Source of the DNA: Lingula anatina
Taxonomy: Eukaryota; Brachiopoda; Lingulata; Lingulida; Lingulidae
DNA: 64,000 nucleotides
NCBI RefSeq assembly: GCF_001039355.2
Contig: NW_019774736.1
Span: 1,068,501 to 1,132,500, forward strand
Reading direction: 5' to 3'
Position numbers and translations under genes: made by a program. The notes below the pieces were generated by a model. It was not told where the DNA came from. It worked only from the letters and a program-made list of their open reading frames with translations, and searched no databases. Shown here one piece after another: positions 28,570 through 39,965 of the stretch. Within the stretch, counting starts at the first letter, position 1. Each line of letters begins with the position of its first letter.

Positions 28570-28915
28570 ATAGACATGCTGCATATTACCCAATCTATTT
28601 AGGGTTATTTCATGCATTTTGTTGGTATAACAATCAATAAAACAAATATCAATCAAACAGCATGTCTTTATTTGTACTCTCAGAATATTAAAGCATTATG
28701 AACACTACACAGAAATGTNAAAAAAAAGATCCCCCCCCCCTTTTGAAATTGCTGGCCACGGGCCTGATAGACATGCTGCATATTACCCAATCTATTTAGG
28801 GTTATTTCATGCATTTTGTTAGTATAACAATCAATAAAACAAATATCAATCAAACAGCATGTCTTTATTTGTACTCTCAGAATATTAAAGCATTATGAAC
28901 ACTACACAGAAATGT
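28535..28915. repeat. Direct duplication around an assembly N
   Basis: The sequence from the end of the MITE through CTACACAGAAATGT (28535..28718) is repeated nearly exactly at 28731..28915. An N at 28719 lies between the copies. It is probably a scaffolding artefact or unmerged haplotypes. Confidence 0.75.
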
Positions 28916-28944
28916 TACAAAATGATGCAAACTTGAAAGATATG

Positions 28945-29395
28945 CTTAAGCCAAAAGGTAAAATGTTTTTTCAAATATTGTGTTATCGGTGTTGCATAAA
29001 TGCTGAAAAAAGGGAAAAAACTACATAACTTCAATATAAATGGCCCTATCATGCTGATTTTCGAACTTGACCTGCGTATTAAGAATATTTATCAGTTTTG
29101 TAAGTTTCAAGCCATAAGGTAAAACGGTTTTTCAAATATTGTGTTATCGGTGATACATAAATGCTGAAAAAAGTGAAAAAACAGCATAACTTCCCCAAAA
29201 ATGGCCCGATCAGGCTGATTTTCGAACTTGACCTGCATATTATGAATATTCATCAGTTCTGTAAGTTTCAAGCCAAAAGGTAACACGGTTTTCCACTTAT
29301 CGTGTTATCGGTGCTACATAAATGCTGAAAAAAGTGAAAAAACAGCATAACTTCCCCAAAAATGGCCCGATCATGCTGATTTTCGAACTTGACAG
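28945..29395. repeat. 161-bp satellite, three units
   Basis: ATGCTGAAAAAAGxGAAAAA recurs at 29000, 29161 and 29322, exactly 161 bp apart. Each unit carries TGATTTTCGAACTTGAC and a GTGTTATCGGTG string. Inverted units occur at 15225..15435. Confidence 0.9.
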
Positions 29396-29654
29396 TTATG
29401 TGGAAACATAACTTGAAAGTTATGTGGTGAAAATTGTGGTGAAAATTGATAATTTTTGAAACTAGCATTCACCTTACTACTTGCAGGACTTGTACTCCCA
29501 TAGCCTTTTCATAGGAGTCATTGAGTGGAAAAATACACATTTTCTTCTTTTTTTTTTTTTTTTTTCTTTTTTTTTCTCATGAAAAATTTCAAAAAGTGCC
29601 AATGTAACTTCCATTATGCATACTATATGATAAAAGTTATAAAGTTATAAAGCC

Positions 29655-31078
29655 TCTCTTTAAAGTGCCAGATTAAAGTCATGAAATTAAAGGATAATAG
29701 TTTTTTGGTCATCAGAGGTCAAAGTCATGTACGTGTTACAAGGTCAGTCTTGAAATGGGACCAGAATGGTGTAAAATATGTCCAACTATAATTCTCACAG
29801 AAATAAAATTCCGTTCCAAGTAATTTGGTCAAAAGGTATTCAATTGTAAAGTGAAATTAATTGAACAACAAAAAAAAAATGATAGCTAAGGTCAAATGGA
29901 CATGAATGTAATTAAATCAATCAAATAAAAATACCTGAAATGTCATTTCTCTCAAATTTTACAACCCGACATTTACAGATGATCATGCCCTAGCAGCTTC
30001 AGTAGGCGTGACAGACATCTAAGCTGCTTAAGTTGAATGAAATTAAGCGAGAAAAGAGGGATCCACAGTTAGTACAGTACAATAGGGTCTGGGAATGTTC
30101 CCTTTTTTTATACAGCCCAGTATTGAGTATCCAAACACTGCCCTATAGGATACAAATCAAGAAATTAAACAGGCCCTGCAGTCCATTTGCTCAACTTCTC
30201 AAAAAAAAAAAAAAGAAATGGTTGTCTTGGCCTGGAACAATTAAGTTGGGCACTGCCGTATAATATAATGGTCATTATCAGTATATAGGCTGTAGCAAGC
30301 AATCATCTGTATCCTCATATTTTCCTTCAGAACCACTGGGTGGTTTTGACACCACAGTGAATGGCAAATGGGCTGATCTGCTGCCATGAGCAATTGCTTT
30401 CACCACACAGTCTCCAGAAACACCCCAGAAACAAACATTAAACAATTAGTTTGCCATCATAACTTCAAGAAGGAATCTCAATTTATCAGAAATTCTGACA
30501 TGACTGTAATTGAGTTGATGTATCCAATTTGCTAAGGGGAAGCATAAGTGACCAATTCGAGGTTGAGAATTTTACAACAGGAATAAAAATCCTGTTAGAA
30601 TTTTTTTTTAAATCCATATCATTCTGATTTCTTAAGACTGAAAACAAGTTGCTGACTTCTTAAAACTGAAAACAAACTGTTACATATTTGATATTGATCA
30701 AACTTTGTTACCTATAAGCCTGGCAAACTAATGACAACATCTCAATATTGCTTACCTTGAACATTGCTTTAACATTGAAACAACGTAATTTCTCCTCTGG
30801 GTTATTATACAATTCATTTTACATTAGTAAAAATTCTAATATAATTTACCAAACAATATAGTTATAAATCCCAGAAAAAATAGGGTAAACTGAAACTTTA
30901 AAAAAAGATAACTGAGCATTGCAGCTCTGCAAATAGTATACATGTAGTATTAAATAGTAATACTGTATAGTTAACATGTATATGCTGTAATATCACATTA
31001 AAGAACTTATATCTACTCCTTATATACTAGAGAAACTAAGCACAGATTATCATGATGCCCATAATTAATTGACCGTTG
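29655..31078. repeat. Duplicated block, 3' flank of GT61 gene C
   Basis: It is the counterpart of 15740..17146. Upstream of it (29410..29640) a piece of the 14-kb foldback element is also present, but about 870 bp found in the first copy is missing at the junction near 29645. Confidence 0.85.
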
Positions 31079-32650
31079 TTATGGTTGCAGCATTTTCAAC
31101 CAGTCATCTGTGTTTTCAATAAAATCTGTAAAAGTAAGATTGCCAACATGTTCAATTTTCCAGGTAAGGTAATAATTTTTGTTTGGAGGAGCAACACTTT
31201 TTTCCCATTCTTTTCTATGTTCTTTAATCCATGTAAGATAGAATTTGATTGATTTCTCTATTTCATCTGTTGGTAGGTCGATGACACCTTCACAGCCAGA
31301 TACACCAGAGATTCCATGCCACCGATGTCCAAGGATATGGGCAGAATTTTGATAGCAGAAATTTATATGAATCCAATTACAAACCAATTCCACAATAAAT
31401 GTTCCAGGTTTTGAGAACAGCATGTTGGACAGACCTGCCCCGTGTGGGGCAACCACCATTACTGCACGATTAAACATGGCAGCTATGTCATTGAAAGAAG
31501 GTAATGGTGAATCAGTAAACAATTCAAATCTGAAACCTAGAGCTGGGACAAATTTCTCCATGAAATTCTGTAACTCTGTGTGGTGGGAATAGTGTCTTAA
31601 AGCCCCAGGGTTTCTTTTGATTAAAACCACACTGTTTCTTTCATTCTGATGAAACTTTTCATCAATTTGTTGTCTGAGGTGTTTGGAGAGGAATTGAGCA
31701 TGTATAGGTCTGGCTCTTCCACATGTTGTACCTTCTGGGAGATATATCGTCTTGGCCCACACGTGCCCTGAGACTATTCTGGAGGGGTCAATTCCAAGGT
31801 GTTTCAAAATATTTTTAACTATCCCAACATTATAAATGTGTATTTTGATGTCCTTGTGTCTTCTAAGGAAGTTGATATAGAAACTTGCTCGTGTAAACTC
31901 CTCCATCATCGAGTGGAAGATGTTAGTACCCCAATACTGGGACAATACAAACACAGTGTCTTCCACATTAGTTGGAGGTTTAAGGTTAGCAGGGGGGTGT
32001 TTCCCCAAGTCTGGATAATTGCACTGTGTAGCAACAATTTTAAAGTTAGCACTAATTACATGCCCATGATTAGCTGTTATCAGGCCTCTTGACACTTTAG
32101 TCAAGAATGTTGCCACACGAGGTCTACGATTTGAGTCTAATCTTTCCGGGTTTTTAAAATAAAACTCTTCTAATTTGATTGGCTTGAATGCAGCTGACAA
32201 GTCTGTAGTGCAAGACTTGTTGTACAGATGAAGAAAATTTTTCTTTGGTGGGTCTTGTAAATTCTTACACATAAGTTTTGATCCTGTCCAATTAAACGCT
32301 TTATCGATTGGCGTATTTGATATTGGGTCATTTGGATTAGCCTTTAGAACTAAAACAGTTATTTGGGGATATTTGAGAACCTTTGAGAAATAGTCATCCT
32401 CCCATTGTTTCAAAACCTCCAATTGCGATGCCAGCTTGAAGTCACTAAGCTTGGTTGGAATATACTCCGGCATCTTTTTAATATTGTTGACCATAAACTT
32501 GGGTCTGGGTTTTGGTGCATCATTGATCAGCCAACATTTTACAGATGAATTTATACCACACACGTTTGACAGGTACAACATAGGTACCAGCAAACATACC
32601 ATTACAATAAATAGGACAAGGAAATGATTGCGTCGAACGTTTTCCAACAT
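31079..32650 (-). CDS. GT61-family glycosyltransferase, gene C (mosaic)
   Basis: It has 523 residues from ATG 32648-32650 (MLENVRRNHF), using the same reasoning as gene B: an acceptor lies directly upstream at 32656. All GT61 landmarks are kept (HSMMEE, CGRARPIH, PHGAGLSN). The bulk is nearly identical to gene B. The last 30 or so codons and the whole 3' flank instead follow gene A (NKNYYLTWKIEHVGNL, WLKMLQP). The switch lies inside a stretch of identity at about 31180..31247. A further gene A-like patch runs near 31850..32105 (FLRRHKDIKI; same silent changes as A in the TKVSRGLI region). Unique changes include SGHVWAK for TGHVWAK. No frame breaks, so it may be functional, or it may be an alternative haplotype placed in tandem. 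Confidence 0.87.
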   Translation of the reverse strand: MLENVRRNHFLVLFIVMVCLLVPMLYLSNVCGINSSVKCWLINDAPKPRPKFMVNNIKKMPEYIPTKLSDFKLASQLEVLKQWEDDYFSKVLKYPQITVLVLKANPNDPISNTPIDKAFNWTGSKLMCKNLQDPPKKNFLHLYNKSCTTDLSAAFKPIKLEEFYFKNPERLDSNRRPRVATFLTKVSRGLITANHGHVISANFKIVATQCNYPDLGKHPPANLKPPTNVEDTVFVLSQYWGTNIFHSMMEEFTRASFYINFLRRHKDIKIHIYNVGIVKNILKHLGIDPSRIVSGHVWAKTIYLPEGTTCGRARPIHAQFLSKHLRQQIDEKFHQNERNSVVLIKRNPGALRHYSHHTELQNFMEKFVPALGFRFELFTDSPLPSFNDIAAMFNRAVMVVAPHGAGLSNMLFSKPGTFIVELVCNWIHINFCYQNSAHILGHRWHGISGVSGCEGVIDLPTDEIEKSIKFYLTWIKEHRKEWEKSVAPPNKNYYLTWKIEHVGNLTFTDFIENTDDWLKMLQP

Positions 32651-33398
32651 TTTATCTGAAAATAAAAAGAATGACATACTTGTTATATGGTTTATTAATA
32701 TAAATCATTTTATTAACTCGCATAATTAATATTTTGTGTTCATAATTCTGTTGCTGCTCTGAATAAAACGTTCTCCATACACCTTGTTTCGTAAAGTCAT
32801 TATGTAGGTCGCAAGCTATCACAAACAGCAAGAATGCCGCCTGGGTATCAGAGTGTTAACATGAAACAAAACCTATATTATCAGTGTGACTTATACATGT
32901 AGGCCTACCTGATGTCGCTATCCTCTCTTTCCTGACTTGATCGTAAATTCAGTTATCGAAACACAAATTAAACTTCAGTGGAATTAACTGCTCCTATACT
33001 CAGCAACACGCCAACTTTAAGTTCGACACAGTGTTTGCAGTCTTTTACATAGGCCTATGCAAAGCTCCAAATCCTTATCAATATAATGAGGTCAGTCCTC
33101 TAATACTGCTAATACCGATTGGTGGTGTCAGGTTGATTTCTGATGACCGACAGGTATCCCTAAGCGTCCCTTAAATCAGAGGAGGGAAATTCATCCCATT
33201 AACATGATAGTCAAAGTTACATGTACGACGCATTATGGCGTCCTGCGTCAAGGCAAGGACGTGAAAGAATGAAACGATATCGAACACAAAAGAGAATCAA
33301 CAATACAACGGTCACGTGGTTATTTAGGAGTTTTTTTTACAGGTTTGGTGTTAAGGCCGCCATTCAACTGGTCTCGTGAGCGAAATGTCGCATGATAA
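32651..33398. repeat. Duplicated block, 5' flank of GT61 gene C
   Basis: It is the counterpart of 24097..24838. After 33398 the sequence is unique. Confidence 0.85.
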
Positions 33399-36339
33399 AT
33401 CGATGCACATAGGAAAATGAGGATACTGTAGTTATTTCGCATTAATACGGATTGATAGGAACAATAAGCAATCATTGAGAGCGGTCAAAAATGAAAGCAC
33501 TCAAAGTACTGTGAAGAATATATGTTAGCATTCATTCGGTGTCTTAAATTACAAAAGGGGTCTGTAGTTATTATAAGCTCACCCCGTTGCTTTGTTATAT
33601 TTATTTTACAGTGGGGGGAGGGAGGCGACAGTGTGGTTTTTTTTTTGTGTTTTAGTGGGGCCCCGACATCAGAGGGTAGAAGGAGTTAAGGTGCAGCAAG
33701 TTTTAGCGGGGGTCATTCCAAGAACGTGCACTGGAAGGAGTTGCAGATTATGGGGGGAGGGGGTTCGATGTTAACTCCCTTCGCGCTTACAGGAAAGAGC
33801 TTACAGCGGGTGATAATCTGTAACCAGGCTGCCGCTAGGTGGACTTTGGAAAATAAAAGACCACTATATTTTATATGCTATCGCTTTATTTATTTTTTTT
33901 ACATTTGAGCTACGTGTAACACCTAAATCATAGTACCACTGGAACTTAAAATGTTGCTACACTCAGCAGTGATTATATCAAGGAGAATACATTTTTGTGG
34001 CAAGATTTGATTGTTTTAATTTTTTTACAACGTATTGTGATTATTAGTACAACTTTTGATGGTTAATTTAATATTTCATAAATCTTTTATATTATTATAT
34101 AATTCACCAGTTCTGCAAGCAATTTTATTGTTTTCTTAGCGTGTTACTATACTTCTGTCAAAATAGGACAAAAGAGAGGAAGGGCCTATAGTATGCTGGA
34201 AGAATTTTAGTGTTTGTTTATTTCGCACTATAATAGGTTCAAATAGGTTCAAAAATGAGATTCCAGGCCACGCATGCAATTCAGGGTGCACCATTAGTTC
34301 AACAACAAAACCTTTTAAGTTAAACTTGGACATAATAACGAATGGTTAAAACTTTTAAATTGATAACTGGCAGCTCATTTACAGTTGATGCTGTAGTTTT
34401 ATTTGCTTGTTGTTGAACTTAAAAAAAAACAGAAGATACATAGCATGGCAATAATCTAGTTTTCATTTAACATAGAAATGACATCAACTGTCGCACCTTG
34501 GGGCCATCAAACTTAGAGTCCTGGGTTGCATTAAACACACACACACATATCAAATAAAGAAACGACTCTCATTTTGCACAATTTAGGCCTACCTGTTTAT
34601 GACATGCCACCACAACGGCACTTTTACATGATATTGATCACGCTACACCAGACGCAAACACGTATCAAAGAGTAAAAGAGAAGGATTTGTAAGTTCAATT
34701 TGTTATTTTGCAAATGCATCATATTCTATGTCTTTGCATTTAAATTGTAATGTACTCTACAGATATTTAAAATTAACAATATTCAAATCTACCAATTGTT
34801 ATCAGTCTTGCAGACGATTTCGGAAGTGTATTATATGGGTTTGTGGTGTGCTGCAAGGTTGAGAAACTAATGGGCAAGTGCAAGGCAGAGATAGCTTTTA
34901 TTGAGTCTGATTTTTCGAACATAATATTTGTTGAAAAGTACAGTATTCAAGATTTTATCTGAAAACAGAAGTTCCATCTTTGGATAATTTTATACATGTA
35001 GTTTTGGTTTCTCTTATATCATTTCAAAACATTTTAAAGGATTTTTCAACTGCTTGAAAACTTAATTAATAACATATAAAGACAGACATCTAATGAGAAT
35101 TCTCTAGGTAGCAAAAGTTTGCTTTTTTTATATTAGCCTATAAGCATATATCCTAGGTACAATATGTCAGTAAAGGAGGAGGACAGAATCGTGGCAACGA
35201 AAATGAGATTATCTGCCCACAATCTAGTCATCGAGAAAAACAGGTGGGTCAGAACACCATGAAAAATTGTTTGTTAATGCATATATATATATACGGCAGA
35301 GTGCCGAGAAAGTTTCGCTCAATAGCCTTTTCAATTTGAATATCGTTTTTCCTAGAATATCGTTTTCTTGTGGAGTAAAAATGAGTTCAAGTATGGGAGG
35401 GAACATGTTTGGCGGAAAGCAGAAAATGTTTTTGATCCAAAATGTTTTTAACCAAATTTCTGCAAAAATACGGAATGTTGTCTTTTTAATGAATAACTGA
35501 TTTTATGGACAAGAACATGTCAGATACTGCAATTTCTACAGCTTAACATATGCATGACATGTATTTATTTTATACATAGTTTTGTTCACCAACCGGTTGC
35601 CTTGCGCTTCAAGGTAAGGATAGTCCGAGGCGTAGAGGCAAGAAGAGGCTTAGGTTAAAAGACTGTTTAAACTATCCTGTGCTGCACGCAATAATTTTTA
35701 TTGTATCATTTAGGTTTCCCTCAAACGCTGTCGAAAGGAAAACAACAAAGCTATTAATCAGCAATTATTGTTATTTGGAGCCATTACCGTTGTCATAATC
35801 ATGCCTAAATTACAAGATATATGCCCGGAAAAGCTATGCTTAAATATCCTGTAATACCCGCTAGATTACGAAAACAGAACGTGAGAAGTCACTCCGCTGC
35901 AATGCATTATGCACTTTACAATGCAAGACATTCCTGGCGCATATAATTTCATCCTTTTCGCTGTAAAGATAACTCCATATCACGTAGATTCTCGACCGTT
36001 TGCTAGTCTGTTGGTCTATTTAGGTTGGTCCCCATTAGCTCTTCTCGTTTTTTTTTTTTTTTTTTTTTACCAGGGCCACAGATTTCAAAGATACCCGGTA
36101 TGTCTCTATCTAATTACATGAACTTTTCTGAGACAGTACAACATTGTGTCTTAGAATAGCCAGAGACATATCTGTGAATATCTAGTGGAAATCAATATGT
36201 GACTCTGGTAGAAGTTACTTATCATCTCTCACATTCCCACCTTTCATTCTTCTATTTACCTACTTTAACTATCAATATCCTCGTTCATCTTGACAACCTT
36301 CTGTCTTAGGGACCATTCCCATAATCATGTCGTACTAGC
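33399..36339. other. Intergenic, no gene seen
   Basis: The open frames here are short and lack any family pattern. A copy of the interior of the 9-kb foldback element is at 34440..34570 (GGCAATAATCTAGTTTT, GTCGCACC, GGGTTGCATTAAACACAC). A T-run is at 36050..36068. Confidence 0.5.
34440..34570. repeat. Second copy of the 9.2-kb repeat interior
   Basis: Matches 9199..9350 over about 130 bp, including the (CA)n and AACGACTCTCATTTTxGCACA strings. Confidence 0.75.
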
Positions 36340-36505
36340 AGGATCTATCTGTCTCCGCGGGGATTCTCGCTAAATTGCATTCAGTTTTAGCGTACATGAA
36401 AGTTAATTACCCCACTAGCAGCTTCAGTGTGCGTGACCGCTTAAACTGAATGCAATTTAGCGAGGAATTCCCTCGGAGTTAGATCGATCTTGCTAGTGCA
36501 ATAGA
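36340..36505. mobile_element. AATTACCCC-type MITE, palindromic copy
   Basis: The left arm TAGCAGGATCTATCTGTCTC continues through CTCGCTAAATTGCATTCAGTTT. It is matched by the reverse complement of the right arm (ACTGAATGCAATTTAGCGAG to GATCGATCTTGCTAG). The arms are about 60 bp, around the central AGTTAATTACCCCACTAGC. No coding capacity. Confidence 0.8.
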
Positions 36506-37419
36506 TATATGGGAACCCAGTCTTAAGTAGTTTTAATTTTATGGAAATGTATTATATCACTACAGGTCTTTGCAATTTGATACCAATTCTGTTAAAAAAA
36601 GAACAGTAACTTTGTTCATGCATATTCTAAATATATTTTACTTGTTGCCCTTGGCCTTGGGCCCAAATTAAGCCCCCCATCCCAATACTTAATATCGTGG
36701 GATTAGCCACGTGCGCAAGATGATGCGTGAACATCCACGTTATATACTGGCTCGTCCAAGGTCAGGTAACATTTACAGGTGGGCAGATGTGACACCTTGG
36801 TGTACGTAACAACCACACTTTATGGCTAACCCATTGCTAATGAAACATTTCAGTTTAAACAACTCACATTAATGTATTTTAGGTGTCTTGTTTTCTTGGA
36901 ATGATTTAGGATTTACATTTTAAAGTGACATGTCACCACCTTGCAATAAATTCAGCACTGATGGCAATAAAACATGGTCGTTCGTGAAAGATAAGTAATA
37001 AACCAAGGAAACTACAATCGTCAAAAATAAACACGAGTTTTGTAATAGTACAGGTGCTCCTAGTGTTTGCGAATACAGACTTGACATTTAATATGGAATC
37101 TTCCAGTTTCGAATGTATGCCTAGGTGAAAATGCGTTCTTTTTTCACAAACTCCGATCTCATATAAGATATGTGAATGGAGAAGTGTGTAGTCAGGTGTG
37201 TCGCTACCAATTAATGATTATTAGGTTTGTTGCGCTGCTGCTTTATGTAATATGCAGTGATTTAATTGGGTAGTGCTCCTTTGGGCAGGTCAAAGCTGGG
37301 CTTTGGCAAAGCATGGTTCTGTCAAAAAAGTATCTATATGTCTGCAACTACTGCATAGAAGAATTTGACATTTTGCATGCAAGAAGTCGTAAAATGAGCT
37401 ATGTAGTGCTTTACAAATT

Positions 37420-38410
37420 TGTTAATCTGTGGCAGAATGGCGCGAAAAAGACAGGCATTGCTAGACAGGTAATTGCGCCAAACGAAACGGTCCGCACAGT
37501 TTTATAGAGTAATGCCCAGACTGATGTACCTACACAGAGGCCACAACAAATGTATTGAAATCTTACCACCAGGGTACAGGACCCACTGTCTTTCGGAATA
37601 TGCTGTTGCAACTAAACAAAATCCACCCAGTCCGTTCAGAATGAGGGGTAAATTGCCACCAAAACGCATTTTTCAAGGCCCTTAGTGAACACCAAACTGG
37701 TTTTAGCTGGTTAAAATACCAGACGACCTCCGAGGAACCCACTGTACACAGCAAAACATCGTTGTATGTTTCTCTATTGAATTGGGGTCCTTGACTGTTT
37801 CTGAGTTGAACACTGAAATCTCGTGGCTTTTTGAGGTCAGATTTCACCTGTACCGCTCAACAGTCAAAACAGAGTTTACAGACATCCAGAAGAGGCCAAC
37901 GACGAAGCGTGTATCGCGTCTAAAGTGACTAAGGTCATTAACAGCGTCATTATTTGAAGTGGATACCACATTGGTGCCAAAACACCAATGGTAGTCATCG
38001 ACGAAAACCTGAGCCAGATCAAAGAAATAATCTGGGAACCACTTGGCTATCATTTGATAGGGGGCAACTTAAGAACAATTTTAGGTTGCACGGTTCACAC
38101 AGAGCACTTTTAATAGCAGATTACTTACAGAACCAAGGGAATGAGCAGCTACCTTGATCAACAAAATCGCCATATTTGAACCACATAGACAATATGTGGG
38201 TAGCCCACTACTCTCCGAATCAATGGCCTACATGTCCTACAACAAAACTGGACCAAATTGGGCAGATTTTGACCGATGGCTGGAATGTTATTCCAGATTG
38301 AACTATCCCAAGGAATGCCTTGCCACTTGAGAGCGCTGGTAGCAGCCAGAAGAGGTCAGGCGTAACAGCGACCGTTACTGTGACTGGACATTGACATGCG
38401 GGTCCTTTGT
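37420..38410 (+). pseudogene. Tc1-like transposase remnant
   Basis: Broken frames carry recognisable pieces in order. NGAKKTGIARQ resembles the N-terminal helix-turn-helix. Then RLHGSHRALLIADYLQNQGN and SPYLNHIDNMW correspond to the usual HTAR..V.DYLQ and SPDLNPIEHLWD of the catalytic domain. ILTDGWNVIPD matches the C-terminal EWNNIPQ. Stops and frameshifts are many, and the DDE core cannot be read through. Confidence 0.75.
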
Positions 38411-39413
38411 GGAGCGTTTAACTCTTTTACAGACAATAACTTGGAAAATATGGAGGTCGTCCAAAATATCCCTTTTAATGGTTGTCGTATGCCATAGAAT
38501 AGGCAATGTGTTTTTGTTTGCTTCTCTGGCGAATTCCATTAATGAACTGATGCCACAATGACATCAAAGAGATAATTAAAAGTTATTAAAACACGATTTT
38601 AATCCTTATTTTCATTTATCAGTCAGCAAAAAAGGAAAAAAACTGATGAAAAATGAATTGGAAAAAAATATTCCATATTAAATGTCAAGTCTGTAAAATG
38701 ACTTTGGCAGATTCTAGAGATGATAAACAAATACCCATTCCAGGTGGTAGACATTGATTGACAATCACATAATTAGCAAATGCGAACTAAAAGGGACCGT
38801 TTGTGAAAGAAAAAAAATTATTTTTAAAGTCATCAACCATTTTCTAGCTCTTACCATTCATCGTCCTTTCAAATTTTAACTGCAAATAACATTTGTTTTC
38901 ATAAGCCAAATAAGCGGTGTTATCCTTTTCTTGCATTTTAATTTTTTTGTAAAATGCTTATTAGAGCAAATGTAATTTCAATTCTGCAAAAATGTCGTGT
39001 TAAGACAGTGACAACAGGCTGTCTATAAATAATAAATAAATTACAAGTTTTAGTGTTACAAAAATTCAGCACATGGCATTTTGACTAGCACAAGAAATGT
39101 TCTAGGAAAACAGCCAGCCGATATTAGACATATGGCTCATAATTGAAAACCATTTCATGTGGCAGTAATAATAGACGAATATATCATTCTGTAAACTCGT
39201 GTCCTTTGCTACAATATACAAATTACATGATCACGTTTTTTTTTTTTTTTTTTGTGAAGTTTTTGAAATTATTTATGATTCACCACGTATTGCATTATTT
39301 ATGATTTTCTTCAAATCAACAGTGCCATTAATTAAACATTAGGCTCGTTTGAGAAAAAGAAATCATTAACATTCTCGTAAAAGATGACAAACCTATCCCA
39401 CTCCTTATTTCCT
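38411..39413. other. Intergenic, no gene seen
   Basis: AT-rich, with a T-run at 39237..39253. No coding or repeat pattern is recognised. Confidence 0.45.
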
Positions 39414-39503
39414 TATAAATTTATTATTTAAGTAGAGGTGATTTCAGAACACTTTCATTCAAAGACAAAAGAGTGTACACAGCGCTTTTTAGAGAGCACA
39501 CAG
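39414..39503 (+). promoter_or_regulatory. TATA box and 5' UTR exon of the secreted-protein gene
   Basis: TATAAAT lies at 39414..39420. A good donor (CACACAG then gtaagag) lies at 39503/39504, and an acceptor (tttttttag) ends at 39764. Together they suggest a transcription start near 39445, a first non-coding exon to 39503, and the coding exon beginning at 39765. Confidence 0.5.
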
Positions 39504-39824
39504 GTAAGAGAAAAACTTACGTCAGCTGTAACTATTACTTAAATTTTAGACACAGTTTGCAAATGTACTTTCTTTGTTTTTCAAAGGGTTACCCAAGGTA
39601 TCGACAGATTAAATAATTCTTTGACTTATTAAGATTTGAGGTTTTAAAAATATCTTTAAAGGAATAAACACAATTGAAAACAGTGCAGGCGTAAAAATAA
39701 TTGTGAAAAACTGCGCACTACAAGTGCGGCTATGCTCTAGTTTATCTTTTTTCATTTTTTTTAGAAAAAAAAACAATAAAACGATAGTAAAACTAATTTG
39801 AAATTGCCAACTTTATCAAGAACA

Positions 39825-39931
39825 ATGGATCGACAATTGTCTGGCCTATGCCTGCTAGTTATGCTCTTCGGCAGTTGTAAGGCTGAGTCGGCCAGGTTAG
39901 ACCTCTCCAAGCCCATAGGTGGGTATTTTCA

Positions 39932-39965
<34 letters not shown>

